Source: UBA5109 sp965661005 (GTDB lineage: Bacteria; Pseudomonadota; Gammaproteobacteria; Pseudomonadales; Pseudohongiellaceae). Taken from it: a stretch of DNA of 64,000 nucleotides. The translations under genes were made by a program, and so were the position numbers. The stretch's first letter is position 1. Every line of letters begins with the position of its first letter. This document shows, piece after piece, positions 35,617 through 44,637 of the stretch. The stretch is from positions 186,001 to 250,000 of the forward strand of contig CBFICB010000002.1 in NCBI GenBank assembly GCA_965661005.1, written 5' to 3'. The notes below the pieces were generated by a model. It saw only the letters and a program-made list of their open reading frames with translations, had not been told where the DNA came from and made no database searches.

Positions 35617-36237
35617 TTACTTCGAGTAAAGCTCTACAATCAAGCTCTCATTTATTTCAGCTGGTAACTCACTACGTTCTGGTTTTTGTTTAAACTGGCC
35701 TTCCAGTTTACTAACATTCACATCAATCCATTCGGATGGAGCACGAGTTGCAGCTAAATCCAATGCTGACTTAATACGTAATTGTTCTTTTGCTTTTTCA
35801 CGCACTGAAATCACATCACCTTCTTGTACCTGATAAGAGGGAATATTAACGACCTCTCCATTCACCAATATAGATTTGTGCGAAACCAGTTGTCTTGCTT
35901 CAGAGCGTGTTGAGCCAAAGCCAATGCGATAAACCACATTATCAAGACGGCTTTCTAAAAGTTGTAGTAGGTTTTCACCTGTAGCCCCTTTTAAACGAGC
36001 AGCTTCTTTATAATAAGAACGGAATTGTTTTTCCAAAACGCCATACATACGACGTACTTTTTGCTTTTCACGGAGCTGTACGCCATAGTCTGAAAGACGC
36101 GTGCGACGTTGACCATGCTGCCCAGGAATCGTTTCAGCTTTACATTTGTCTTCCAAAGAGCGAACACCACTTTTGAGAAAAAGATCTGTGCCTTCTCTTC
36201 TGGATAACTTACATTTTGGGCCTATATAGCGGGCCAT
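35617..36237 (-). CDS. rpsD: 30S ribosomal protein S4
   Basis: A 206-residue primary 16S rRNA-binding protein. MARYIGPKCKLSRREGTD opens the N-terminal domain, and the S4 RNA-binding domain contains LESRLDNVVYRIGFGSTR and LVSHKSILVNG. Length is normal. In enterobacteria S4 represses its own alpha operon at a leader before rpsM. Here a 141-nt rpmJ-rpsM spacer could hold such a leader. Confidence 0.98.
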   Translation of the reverse strand: MARYIGPKCKLSRREGTDLFLKSGVRSLEDKCKAETIPGQHGQRRTRLSDYGVQLREKQKVRRMYGVLEKQFRSYYKEAARLKGATGENLLQLLESRLDNVVYRIGFGSTRSEARQLVSHKSILVNGEVVNIPSYQVQEGDVISVREKAKEQLRIKSALDLAATRAPSEWIDVNVSKLEGQFKQKPERSELPAEINESLIVELYSK

Positions 36238-36280
36238 AGGTTCTTCTCCTGTCTACTAATTTCGACTGATATCTGGTTGC

Positions 36281-36676
36281 TTATACGCGACGTCTTTTTG
36301 GTGGTCGACAACCATTGTGAGGAATCGGGGTAACATCTGTAATATTGCTTACTTTTAAACCACAAGCATTCAATGCACGAACTGCAGATTCACGTCCTGG
36401 TCCAGGACCATTTACCCTAACATCCACATTTTTCAAACTATATAATTCAACTGCTGTTTTGCCTGCACGTTCTGCTGCAACCTGTGCGGCAAAAGGTGTG
36501 CTTTTTCTAGATCCACGAAAACCAGAACCACCTGAAGTCGCCCAACTCAAGGCATTACCCTGACGATCAGTAATTGTAATGATAGTGTTATTAAAAGAGG
36601 CATGAATATGCGCCACACCATCAGAAACCGGTGTTCTTGCTTTTTTACGCCCTTGTGCTGCAGCAGGTTTAGCCAT
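36281..36676 (-). CDS. rpsK: 30S ribosomal protein S11
   Basis: A 131-residue platform protein of the small subunit. The usual HIHASFNNTIITITDRQGN, the GFRGSRKSTPFAAQ block and the conserved C-terminus (TPIPHNGCRPPKRRRV) are all present. It is third in the alpha operon, between rpsM and rpsD, with short spacers. Confidence 0.98.
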   Translation of the reverse strand: MAKPAAAQGRKKARTPVSDGVAHIHASFNNTIITITDRQGNALSWATSGGSGFRGSRKSTPFAAQVAAERAGKTAVELYSLKNVDVRVNGPGPGRESAVRALNACGLKVSNITDVTPIPHNGCRPPKRRRV

Positions 36677-36704
36677 TAACTTAATACCTTTTTATTAAAT
36701 TCTG

Positions 36705-37061
36705 TTAATTGCGAATCGGTTTACGCGGCCCTTTACGGGTTCTGGCGTTTGTTTTTGTACGTTGACCATTCACTGGTAGACTACGACGATGACGAATACC
36801 GCGATAGGTACCTAAATCCATCAAACGTTTTATATTCATCGATACTTCACGACGTAAATCACCTTCAACATTCAGTTTACTTATTTCACTACGAAGAGAA
36901 TCCAATGATTCTTCACTTAGATCACTAACTTTAGTGTCAGGCGCTATGCCAGTAGTTTCACAAAGCTGTTTAGCAATAGTCGAACCAATGCCATAAACAT
37001 AACTAAGTGAAATCACAACATGTTTATTATCTGGTATGTTGACTCCGGCGATACGGGCCAT
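36705..37061 (-). CDS. rpsM: 30S ribosomal protein S13
   Basis: A 118-residue head protein that contacts the P-site tRNA and the large subunit. MARIAGVNIPD, a helix-two-turn-helix region (YVYGIGSTIAKQLC) and the basic C-terminus (RTKTNARTRKGPRKPIRN) are typical. It starts the alpha operon, 141 nt after rpmJ. Confidence 0.98.
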   Translation of the reverse strand: MARIAGVNIPDNKHVVISLSYVYGIGSTIAKQLCETTGIAPDTKVSDLSEESLDSLRSEISKLNVEGDLRREVSMNIKRLMDLGTYRGIRHRRSLPVNGQRTKTNARTRKGPRKPIRN

Positions 37062-37202
37062 ATTTTTACTCCAATTCTCTCTTAATCTTCGTTATTTTTT
37101 AATAATAAAATCAAATACTTAATTCTTAAATTCCGACTAGCACCGCGTTAAAAGGCGCGATAGCTTATACCCTGTCCTTATCAAAATCAAGCAAGAGCCG
37201 CA

Positions 37203-37316
37203 TTAACCCTGACGTTGCTTGTGGCGAGGTTCTTTACAAATCACTCGCACAGTCCCGTGGCGTTTAACAACTTTGCAATTTCTGCAAATTTTTTTAACTG
37301 AAGCTCTAACTTTCAT
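37203..37316 (-). CDS. rpmJ: 50S ribosomal protein L36
   Basis: A 37-residue protein reading MKVRASVKKICRNCKVV onward, ending KQRQG. The zinc-ribbon ligands C11, C14, C27 and H32 are all present, so this is the zinc-containing form. It lies between secY and rpsM, its standard place at the end of the spc operon. Confidence 0.96.
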   Translation of the reverse strand: MKVRASVKKICRNCKVVKRHGTVRVICKEPRHKQRQG

Positions 37317-37359
37317 GGTTCTACTCCTAAATTCTTATCTGGCCATAGCGCTGTTTTTT

Positions 37360-38685
37360 TTAGCGCTTAAATGAGCCTATATTGGATTTCTTCATCAAGG
37401 ATTCATACTGATGAGACATCAAATGTGATTGCACTTGCGCCATAAAATCCATGCATACCACTACCACAATCAATAATGATGTGCCGCCTAATTGAAACGG
37501 AACATTAGCTGAAGTTTGTAAAAACTGTGGCATTAAACAAATTAATGTTATGTAAGCAGCACCAAACATAGTAAGACGTGTCATGACGCTATCAACGTAA
37601 TTCGCAGTTTGTTCTCCTGGACGAATACCTGGGATAAAGGCACCCGAACGTTTTAGGTTTTCTGCTATTTCCTTGGGGTTAAACACCAACGAGGTATAAA
37701 AGAAGCAAAAAGTAACAATCAAAACTGTAAACAATAAAATATTTAGAGGCTGACCTGGACCTAATACAAGTGCCAATTCAGCTAAAAATTCGTAACCATC
37801 ATTATTTCCAAACCACGTACCCAATGATTGTGGAAATAACAAGAATGAGCTGGCAAAAATTGCAGGTATTACACCAGCCATATTCACCTTTAAAGGCAAG
37901 TGACTGGACTGGCCCTGATACATTTTTCGACCTTGCTGGCGAGGTGCGTAATTAACCGTGATACGGCGCTGAGCTCGTTCTACAAAAACTACACAGGCAA
38001 TCACAACGGCACCTAGGACCGCGACAACAAATAAAGCTAAGGGTTGAATTTGGCCTTCCGCAGCCTGCTCTAGTGCCTGACCTACAGCTGCGGGTAAACT
38101 AGCAACAATGCCAGCAAAAATTAGCAATGAAATACCGTTACCAACACCGCGTTCTGTAATTTGCTCGCCCAGCCACATCAGGAACATTGCTCCAGTAATC
38201 AAGGAAACAACCGCCGTAAAATAAAAACTAAAATTAGGATCAAAAGATATTGGCGCCAAAAGGCCAGTCGTAATCGCTACTGACTGTACACTGGCGAACA
38301 GCAAAGCTCCGTAACGGGTATATTTGCTAATTTTACGACGACCAGACTCACCTTCTTTTTTCAACTGCTCCAGTGAGGGCGTAGTTGCTGTTAACAGCTG
38401 CATGATAATGGAGGCTGTAATATAAGGCATGATGCCCAGGGCAAAAATACTCATTCGTTCAATGGCGCCACCAGAGAACATATTAAAAAGACCTAAAAAG
38501 GTTCCCTGATTTTGATTAAATAAAGCTTGTAACTGATCAGGATTAATTCCTGGCACAGGAATATGTGTACCGATACGGTAGACAAAGATTGCAAACAGCA
38601 CGAAAAGCAATCTGGCTTTAAGTTCAGCCAAACCGTCTCCTTTACCTGCCTGCATTCCTGCTTGTGCCAAGCCTTTTTTTGCCAT
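37360..38685 (-). CDS. secY: Protein translocase subunit SecY
   Basis: A 441-residue, ten-helix channel subunit of the general secretion pathway in the inner membrane. Family features include IPVPGINPDQL early in the protein, the plug-helix region FNMFSGGAIERMSIFALGIMP, MWLGEQITERGVGNGIS and the late cytoplasmic loop SGAFIPGIRPGEQT. Length matches E. coli SecY (443). It lies between rplO and rpmJ and is presumably co-transcribed with the spc operon. Confidence 0.98.
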   Translation of the reverse strand: MAKKGLAQAGMQAGKGDGLAELKARLLFVLFAIFVYRIGTHIPVPGINPDQLQALFNQNQGTFLGLFNMFSGGAIERMSIFALGIMPYITASIIMQLLTATTPSLEQLKKEGESGRRKISKYTRYGALLFASVQSVAITTGLLAPISFDPNFSFYFTAVVSLITGAMFLMWLGEQITERGVGNGISLLIFAGIVASLPAAVGQALEQAAEGQIQPLALFVVAVLGAVVIACVVFVERAQRRITVNYAPRQQGRKMYQGQSSHLPLKVNMAGVIPAIFASSFLLFPQSLGTWFGNNDGYEFLAELALVLGPGQPLNILLFTVLIVTFCFFYTSLVFNPKEIAENLKRSGAFIPGIRPGEQTANYVDSVMTRLTMFGAAYITLICLMPQFLQTSANVPFQLGGTSLLIVVVVCMDFMAQVQSHLMSHQYESLMKKSNIGSFKR

Positions 38686-38704
38686 TTTATTAGACTATTT
38701 TCGC

Positions 38705-39139
38705 TTACTCTTCAATTTTGCCACCAGCGGCTTCAATAGCTGCTCGGGCACCTTTTGTTACTCGTAAACCTTTCAGCGTGACTGCTTTCGTTACATCACC
38801 AGACAACATGACTTTCACACGCTTAATATTGCGATTGATGATGTCGGCTTTTTCAAGGGCAGCAATATCAATCACATCTGCATCTACTTTGTTCAACTCA
38901 GAAGTGCGAACTTCAGCAGTTACTATGCCAATACGTGAAGTAAAACCAAATTTAGGCAATCGCTTTTGCAAAGGCATTTGTCCACCTTCAAAACCCGGCT
39001 TTACAGTACCACCCGAACGTGATTTCTGACCTTTATGTCCTCGACCGGCAGTTTTTCCAAGACCACTACCAATGCCTCGACCAACGCGCTTCTTGCTTTG
39101 GGTTGCACCAGGAACATTATTTAATGTGTTTAATCTCAT
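38705..39139 (-). CDS. rplO: 50S ribosomal protein L15
   Basis: A 144-residue large-subunit assembly protein. The Gly-Lys-rich N-terminus (KKRVGRGIGSGLGKTAGRG; GHKGQKSRSGG) and the C-terminal VTKGARAAIEAAGGK are diagnostic. It starts 2 nt after the rpmD stop, so the two are translated in close coupling. Confidence 0.98.
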   Translation of the reverse strand: MRLNTLNNVPGATQSKKRVGRGIGSGLGKTAGRGHKGQKSRSGGTVKPGFEGGQMPLQKRLPKFGFTSRIGIVTAEVRTSELNKVDADVIDIAALEKADIINRNIKRVKVMLSGDVTKAVTLKGLRVTKGARAAIEAAGGKIEE

Positions 39140-39141
39140 TA

Positions 39142-39327
39142 CTATTCTCCCTCCACCTGGAGTAGGTGACGGACCTTATTAATCATGCCACGAACAGAAG
39201 CAGTATCCTCCACTTCAACCTGGTGACGAATTCGGCGCAAGCCAAGACCTGTTACACAAGCCTTGTGCTTCGGTAAAGCTCCAATAGGGCTTTTGACTAA
39301 AGTCACTTTTACTGTTTTTGCTGCCAT
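39142..39327 (-). CDS. rpmD: 50S ribosomal protein L30
   Basis: A 61-residue protein with the L30 fold (VKVTLVKSPIGALPKHKACVTGLGLRRI). The start was set at ATG 39327, with an AGGTAAG element upstream; an adjacent GTG at 39330 is possible. It lies between rpsE and rplO. Confidence 0.96.
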   Translation of the reverse strand: MAAKTVKVTLVKSPIGALPKHKACVTGLGLRRIRHQVEVEDTASVRGMINKVRHLLQVEGE

Positions 39328-39408
39328 CACTGCTTACCTGTTCTTATCTTTTCTTATCTGTTTGTTGCAAATTGTTAATTGACTATCCCAAGTATTAAAT
39401 CAAATGAT

Positions 39409-39918
39409 TTAACTAACGATCTCTTCAATTTTTTTACCACGCTTTTCAGCAATTTCTTCAGGAGAGCGCATATGCTGCAGGCCTTTAAAAGTAGCTCTCA
39501 CTACATTTACTGGATTAGTAGAGCCATAACACTTAGCCAATACATTATGGACACCTGCAAGTTCTAGAATCGCACGCATTGCACCACCAGCGATTACACC
39601 GGTACCTTCTGAAGCTGGTTGCATATATACATTCGAGGCACCGTGACGAGCTTTAACCGGATATTGCAAAGTGCCTCCATCCAGTTTTACTGAAATCATA
39701 TTGCGACGGGCTGCTTCCATAGCTTTCTGTATTGCCAATGGAACTTCACGAGCTTTACCACGGCCAAAACCAACTCGACCATTACCATCTCCAACAGCTG
39801 TTAAAGCAGTAAAGCCAAAGATACGTCCACCTTTGACAACTTTAGCAACACGGTTAACCTGGATTAACTTTTCCTGTAAACCTTCTTCGTTTTTATTTTG
39901 TTCGTTTTTATATGCCAT
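39409..39918 (-). CDS. rpsE: 30S ribosomal protein S5
   Basis: A 169-residue small-subunit protein with the N-terminal double-stranded-RNA-binding fold (LIQVNRVAKVVKGGRIFGFTA), then VGFGRGKAREVPLAIQKA and the C-terminal ILELAGVHNVLAKCYGS. Length and order (between rplR and rpmD) are standard. Confidence 0.98.
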   Translation of the reverse strand: MAYKNEQNKNEEGLQEKLIQVNRVAKVVKGGRIFGFTALTAVGDGNGRVGFGRGKAREVPLAIQKAMEAARRNMISVKLDGGTLQYPVKARHGASNVYMQPASEGTGVIAGGAMRAILELAGVHNVLAKCYGSTNPVNVVRATFKGLQHMRSPEEIAEKRGKKIEEIVS

Positions 39919-39921
39919 ACC

Positions 39922-40257
39922 CTAAAACTCCAGTCCGCCTTCACGCGCTGCATCGGCCAATGCCTTAACTCTGCCATGATACTGATACCCACTACGATCA
40001 AACGCCACTTTAGTAACGCCAGCCGTTTTTGCTTTCTCAGCTATCTGCTTACCAATTTCAGTAGCAGACTCAACATTTCCAGATTTCTTTGCCCCTAAAG
40101 AAGAAGCAGCAGCTAAAACCTGATTCTCAGGAGAAATAATCTGCGCATAAATATGTCGTGGGCTACGATATATAGTCAGTCGATTAATGCGTAATTCACT
40201 AATCTTGGCGCGAGTTCTTTTAGCTCGACGCAGACGTGATTTTTTCTTTTCGTTCAT
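39922..40257 (-). CDS. rplR: 50S ribosomal protein L18
   Basis: A 111-residue 5S rRNA-binding protein, somewhat shorter than the E. coli form at 117. RINRLTIYRSPRHIYAQII, the FDRSGYQYHGRVKALADAAR block and the C-terminal EGGLEF are typical. It ends 3 nt before rpsE. Confidence 0.97.
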   Translation of the reverse strand: MNEKKKSRLRRAKRTRAKISELRINRLTIYRSPRHIYAQIISPENQVLAAASSLGAKKSGNVESATEIGKQIAEKAKTAGVTKVAFDRSGYQYHGRVKALADAAREGGLEF

Positions 40258-40295
40258 TGCTCTTCTATTGCCTCAATATTAGCTACAAGCTTGTC

Positions 40296-40829
40296 TTATT
40301 TCTTCTTAGCTTCTTTACGATAGACATACTCATCTTCGTAACGAATACCTTTGCCTTTGTATGGCTCAGGCGGTCTAAATTCTCTAATTTCAGCGGCGAC
40401 TTGACCAACCAACTGTTTATCAGCGCCTTTTATAACTATTTCAGTTTGCGTTGGTGTTTCCGCAGTGATGCCTTCTGGTAAACTGTAGTCAATAGGATGA
40501 GAATAACCGACCACCAAATTGATCGTTTTACCTTGAGCCTTAGCACGATAACCAACCCCAATTAAGGTAAGTTTTTTCTCGAAACCCTGACTAACACCTA
40601 TAACCATATTGTTAATCAGTGAACGAAAAGTACCGGCTAGGGCAACAGAATCTTTTGCATCTGTTTTAGCTTTTAACTTCAGCTGATTGTCTTCATTAAC
40701 AATATCAACCTGCTCATGTAATGAGAGTTCAAGAGAGCCCTGACTACCTTTAACTGAAATCAAACCATTAGCGATATTGGCTTCGACACCACTTGGTAAA
40801 TCAACCGGACTATTTGCTATTCTGGACAT
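40296..40829 (-). CDS. rplF: 50S ribosomal protein L6
   Basis: A 177-residue two-domain protein near the factor-binding site. MSRIANSPVDLPSGV, the VGVSQGFEKKLTLIGVGYRA block, and the C-terminal FRPPEPYKGKGIRYEDE are all standard. It lies between rpsH and rplR with normal length. Confidence 0.98.
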   Translation of the reverse strand: MSRIANSPVDLPSGVEANIANGLISVKGSQGSLELSLHEQVDIVNEDNQLKLKAKTDAKDSVALAGTFRSLINNMVIGVSQGFEKKLTLIGVGYRAKAQGKTINLVVGYSHPIDYSLPEGITAETPTQTEIVIKGADKQLVGQVAAEIREFRPPEPYKGKGIRYEDEYVYRKEAKKK

Positions 40830-40857
40830 AAGCTTGCTCTATTAAATCTTTTTAAAA

Positions 40858-41253
40858 TTAAAAAACGGTACAGAGTACTTCGCCGCCAATACCAGCCTGG
40901 CTGGCAGCATTACCTGTCATTACACCCTTGTTAGTTGACACTATTGCCACACCTAAGCCAGACCTTACATCTGGTAAATCTGCATTGCTGACATAGCGAC
41001 GTAAACCTGGTCGACTACCTCTATGTAATTCTTCAATAACAGCTTTACCTTTGAAATATTTAAGCTCTACTGTTACTACAGGCTTCACCAAATCATCGCT
41101 GACTTGATAACCATTGATATAACCTTCTTGTTTTAGTACATCAAGAATAGCCAGCTTTATTTTAGAAGCAGGACATTCTACATATTCTTTTTGTACTAAC
41201 TGGGCATTTCTGATTCTGGTCAGAAGGTCCGCTATTGGGTCAGACATACTCAT
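40858..41253 (-). CDS. rpsH: 30S ribosomal protein S8
   Basis: A 131-residue protein that binds 16S rRNA and, in enterobacteria, also spc mRNA at the rplE start as translational repressor. MSMSDPIADLLTRIRNAQ matches the E. coli start, supporting ATG 41253 behind AGGAG, over the ATG two codons later. The C-terminal STNKGVMTGNAASQAGIGG is the usual motif. Confidence 0.98.
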   Translation of the reverse strand: MSMSDPIADLLTRIRNAQLVQKEYVECPASKIKLAILDVLKQEGYINGYQVSDDLVKPVVTVELKYFKGKAVIEELHRGSRPGLRRYVSNADLPDVRSGLGVAIVSTNKGVMTGNAASQAGIGGEVLCTVF

Positions 41254-41275
41254 GCTTTTTATATCTCCTAAACGC

Positions 41276-41581
41276 TTACCAGCTTGCCTTGGTTAAACCT
41301 GGAACATCACCGCGCATTGCAGCTTCACGTAATTTATTTCTACACATTTTAAATTTTCTATAAACACCATGCGGGCGGCCAGTAATTTGGCAACGACGCA
41401 TTTGTCTTACAGGACTGGCATCTCGAGGTAACTTTTGCAGTTTTATCTGCGCTTCCCATTTCTCGTCATCAGAAGCAGTCGTACTATTAATAATTGCTTT
41501 TAATGCAGTACGTTTCTCAGCGTAGCGAGCAATCATTTTGCTACGTTTATCTTCTCTTGCGATCATTGATGCTTTAGCCAT
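41276..41581 (-). CDS. rpsN: 30S ribosomal protein S14 (zinc-free long form)
   Basis: A 101-residue S14 of the long type. It lacks the four-cysteine zinc knuckle of the short form; only two cysteines are seen, in MRRCQITGRPHGV and FKMCRNKLREAA. The C-terminus GDVPGLTKASW is typical. It lies between rplE and rpsH. Confidence 0.98.
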   Translation of the reverse strand: MAKASMIAREDKRSKMIARYAEKRTALKAIINSTTASDDEKWEAQIKLQKLPRDASPVRQMRRCQITGRPHGVYRKFKMCRNKLREAAMRGDVPGLTKASW

Positions 41582-41614
41582 CTTTAAACTATCCTCTGAT
41601 ATTTATCGCTTATG

Positions 41615-42181
41615 TTAAGCCTGAGCTTTTTCAGCAGCCATTTCTCCACCTTTTAGTGGAAACTGCATTGCTCTTAACAAGGCTCTACCTTCATCGTCTG
41701 TTCTGGCCGTAGTTGTAATCGTAATATCCAGGCCTCTCAACGTATCAATTTTGTCGTAATCTATTTCCGGGAAAATAATTTGCTCAGCAACGCCTAATGC
41801 ATAGTTGCCACGCCCATCAAATGACTTCGGATTTAAACCTCGGAAATCACGGATACGCGGGATTGCAATACTAACCAGTCGATCCAGGAACTCATACATA
41901 CGAACGCCACGCAAAGTGACTTTTGCACCTACAGGCCAACCCTCACGAACCTTAAAACCAGCGATAGATTTGCGAGCATTGTTCACAACCGGCTTTTGGC
42001 CACTGATCTGCGTCAAATCATTTAAAGCATTTTCCAATACTTTTTTATCACCAAAGTCACCATTACCCATATTCAGTACCACTTTAGTTATTTTTGGCAC
42101 TTCCATAGGGTTTTTATAGGCGAACTGTTTGGTTAGTTCTGGCACTACTTCGTTTTTATATAAATCTCTCATTCGAGCCAT
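41615..42181 (-). CDS. rplE: 50S ribosomal protein L5
   Basis: A 188-residue 5S rRNA-binding protein, about nine residues longer than the E. coli form because of an added C-terminus (GGEMAAEKAQA). Core blocks VVLNMGNGDFGDKK, the KSIAGFKVREGWPVGAKVTLR stretch and FPEIDYDKID are intact. It lies between rplX and rpsN. Confidence 0.98.
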   Translation of the reverse strand: MARMRDLYKNEVVPELTKQFAYKNPMEVPKITKVVLNMGNGDFGDKKVLENALNDLTQISGQKPVVNNARKSIAGFKVREGWPVGAKVTLRGVRMYEFLDRLVSIAIPRIRDFRGLNPKSFDGRGNYALGVAEQIIFPEIDYDKIDTLRGLDITITTTARTDDEGRALLRAMQFPLKGGEMAAEKAQA

Positions 42182-42209
42182 GTTGAAATCTCTCTTACCC
42201 TGCTATCTG

Positions 42210-42524
42210 TTAATCAATCAGTGAACTGTCTGATTTAAAAATGCGAACCTTGGTACCATCATCTTCAACTTTAAAAGTTACCCGGTCTGCCTTTTCTGAT
42301 TTAGGATTAAATATAGCGACATTAGAAACCTGAATACCTGCTTCCTTTTCTACAATACCACCCTGTTGCCCAATATTAGGGTTCGGGCGTGTATGACGCT
42401 TAATCATATTAATACCAGAGACAATTAAGCGGCCATCTTTCAATACGCGAGTTATCTTGCCACGCTTGCCTTTATCTCGGCCCGCTATCACAATCACCTC
42501 ATCATCTCTTTTCAGTTTTTGCAT
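42210..42524 (-). CDS. rplX: 50S ribosomal protein L24
   Basis: A 104-residue assembly-initiating protein with an N-terminal KOW motif (KRDDEVIVIAGRDKGKRGKI) and the conserved NMIKRHTRPNPN. It is 93 nt after rplN, a slightly wide spacer that shows no clear signal. Confidence 0.98.
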   Translation of the reverse strand: MQKLKRDDEVIVIAGRDKGKRGKITRVLKDGRLIVSGINMIKRHTRPNPNIGQQGGIVEKEAGIQVSNVAIFNPKSEKADRVTFKVEDDGTKVRIFKSDSSLID

Positions 42525-42617
42525 TAACCTGTTCTCAACCTCTAAACTCTTAGTTCTTAACTTTTATTTCTATCTTTTATATCTACCTTTTATTTTTGGC
42601 AGATCTTGTCGTTCTTG

Positions 42618-42986
42618 TTATAAAACTTCCGGCGCCAAAGAAATAATTTTCATAAATTTCTCATTTCGCAATTCGCGGGTCACCGGACCAAAAACACGAG
42701 TACCGATTGGAGCATCCTGTGCGTTCAGCAAAATTGCCGCATTATCGTCAAATTTAATTAACGAACCATCCTGCCTTCTAACTCCACTTTTAGTGCGAAC
42801 GACAACTGCACTCAACACTTGCCCTTTTTTTACTTTGCCACGCGGAATGGCTTCTTTGACAGTGACTTTAATAACATCACCGACTCTGGCATAACGTCTA
42901 TGAGAGCCGCCCAGCACTTTTATGCACATGACACGTCTTGCACCACTGTTATCTGCCACGTCCAAATAAGATTGTGTTTGAATCAT
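42618..42986 (-). CDS. rplN: 50S ribosomal protein L14
   Basis: A 122-residue protein at the subunit interface. MIQTQSYLDVADNSGARR, VGDVIKVTVKEAIPRGKVKKG and the C-terminal KIISLAPEVL are the standard features. It starts the spc operon after rpsQ; length is exactly the family norm. Confidence 0.98.
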   Translation of the reverse strand: MIQTQSYLDVADNSGARRVMCIKVLGGSHRRYARVGDVIKVTVKEAIPRGKVKKGQVLSAVVVRTKSGVRRQDGSLIKFDDNAAILLNAQDAPIGTRVFGPVTRELRNEKFMKIISLAPEVL

Positions 42987-43025
42987 CTAACGCCTCTCAA
43001 TCCTGCAATTAATGCTATTTGTTAC

Positions 43026-43301
43026 TTAAACCTGAACTGCTTTTTCATCAACAGAAACCAAAGCCCAAGTTTTCATTTTAGAAATTGGTCGCACTTCTTT
43101 AATAGTTACTGAATCACCAGGCATGCACTCATTACTCTCGTCATGCGCATGTAATTTTGAAGACTTGGTGACATATTTCCCGTAAACAGGATGTTTCACA
43201 CGTCTTTCAACCAAAACTGTAACTGTCTTGTCCATTTTATTGCTGACCACTTTACCTGTAGCAGTACGTGCAATTTTTGCTTCTGAATTTGTTTCTGACA
43301 T
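43026..43301 (-). CDS. rpsQ: 30S ribosomal protein S17
   Basis: A 91-residue OB-fold 16S rRNA-binding protein with GKVVSNKMDKTVTVLVERR and the HDESNECMPGDSVTI loop. It lies at the end of the S10 operon segment, 3 nt after rpmC. Confidence 0.98.
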   Translation of the reverse strand: MSETNSEAKIARTATGKVVSNKMDKTVTVLVERRVKHPVYGKYVTKSSKLHAHDESNECMPGDSVTIKEVRPISKMKTWALVSVDEKAVQV

Positions 43302-43304
43302 TTC

Positions 43305-43505
43305 TTAAGAACCTGCTTTTTCAGTTATCAGAGTTTTGACTCTGGCGATATCTTTTCTCACTAAAGACTGCAAATGCGTCTGATTTAATTGACCAGTTGA
43401 TTTTTGCATTCTGTAATTAAACTGATCACGCAATAAGCCAATTAAAACCTCGTTGAGTTCGTCAACAGATTTTTCTCTTAATTCTGACGTATCTAATCCG
43501 GCCAT
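43305..43505 (-). CDS. rpmC: 50S ribosomal protein L29
   Basis: A 66-residue helical hairpin protein beside the exit tunnel (LREKSVDELNEVLIGLLRDQ; SLVRKDIARVKTLI). Its first base overlaps the last base of the rplP stop, so translation is coupled. Confidence 0.97.
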   Translation of the reverse strand: MAGLDTSELREKSVDELNEVLIGLLRDQFNYRMQKSTGQLNQTHLQSLVRKDIARVKTLITEKAGS

Positions 43506-43918
43506 TACATCACCACCCTTTTAGCAAACTTAGTTGCGAACGGTAATTTTGCAGCTGCAAGAGTAAATGCCTCTTCAGCTAATTCTGCGCTCACACCTTC
43601 AATTTCAAATAACACTTTACCAGGCTGAATTTGGGCTACCCAATATTCAACACTACCTTTACCTTTACCCTGTCGAACTTCCAAAGGCTTCTTAGTAATT
43701 GGCTTATCTGGAAATACTCTTATCCAGATTTTTCCACCACGTTTAACGTGACGTGTTAGAGCACGACGTGCAGACTCGATCTGACGGGCAGTTAAACGAC
43801 CACGACTGATTGCTTTTAATCCATATTCTCCAAAACTCACTGTACTACCGCGATGAGCAAGACCGCGATTTCGGCCTTTCATCTGCTTACGGAATTTTGT
43901 TCGCTTCGGTTGTAACAT
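43505..43918 (-). CDS. rplP: 50S ribosomal protein L16
   Basis: A 137-residue protein near the A site. KRTKFRKQMKGRNRGLA, the RQGKGKGSVEYWVAQIQPG segment (which holds the arginine hydroxylated in E. coli) and the usual length are present. It lies between rpsC and rpmC. Confidence 0.98.
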   Translation of the reverse strand: MLQPKRTKFRKQMKGRNRGLAHRGSTVSFGEYGLKAISRGRLTARQIESARRALTRHVKRGGKIWIRVFPDKPITKKPLEVRQGKGKGSVEYWVAQIQPGKVLFEIEGVSAELAEEAFTLAAAKLPFATKFAKRVVM

Positions 43919-43947
43919 CTCTCGCCTACCTCTTACTCAATTCTTTC

Positions 43948-44613
43948 TTACTTAGTCTCTGCCGCAGCAGGCTGCTCTTCAGCAAAGTCAAAAACTTCAC
44001 CTTTAAATATCCACACTTTGACGCCAATAATGCCGTAAGTCGTTAACGCTTCACTGGTGGCATAATCAATATCTGCCCTTAAAGTATGCAAAGGAACTCG
44101 GCCTTCGTGATAACGCTCAGATCGAGCGATTTCTGCGCCACCTAAACGTCCGCTAACCTGAACCTTGATACCTTCAGCACCTTGGCGCATTGCATTTTGC
44201 ATTACTCGCTTCATAGCTCTTCTAAACATAACCCTACGCTCTAGCTGTTGAGCAACACTATCTGCTACAAGCTGCGCATCCAGATCAGGCTTTCGAATCT
44301 CTTCAATATTGATATTGACCGGCACACCCATTTTTGCTGTTAACTGGGTTCTTAGCTTTTCAACATCTTCACCTTTTTTACCAATCACAATGCCGGGGCG
44401 GGCAGTATAAATAGTAACTCTGGCTGTTTGAGCCGGACGTTCGATTTCCACACGCGAAACAGAAGCCGCTGCCAGTTTCTTTTTGACCATGTCGCGAATT
44501 TCCATATCCTGCAACAAGTGATCCGCATAATCTTTGCCACTGGCATACCAAACTGAAGTATGTTTTTTAACAATACCTAGCCTTATGCCTGTTGGGTTTA
44601 CTTTTTGCCCCAT
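43948..44613 (-). CDS. rpsC: 30S ribosomal protein S3
   Basis: A 221-residue protein of the mRNA entry site. MGQKVNPTGIRLGIVKKH, the type II KH domain with GIVIGKKGEDVEKL, and the C-terminal GRLGGAEIARSERYHEGRVP are typical. It lies between rplV and rplP. Confidence 0.98.
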   Translation of the reverse strand: MGQKVNPTGIRLGIVKKHTSVWYASGKDYADHLLQDMEIRDMVKKKLAAASVSRVEIERPAQTARVTIYTARPGIVIGKKGEDVEKLRTQLTAKMGVPVNINIEEIRKPDLDAQLVADSVAQQLERRVMFRRAMKRVMQNAMRQGAEGIKVQVSGRLGGAEIARSERYHEGRVPLHTLRADIDYATSEALTTYGIIGVKVWIFKGEVFDFAEEQPAAAETK

Positions 44614-44637
44614 GTTTGCCTCTTTTTTCCTGTTATC

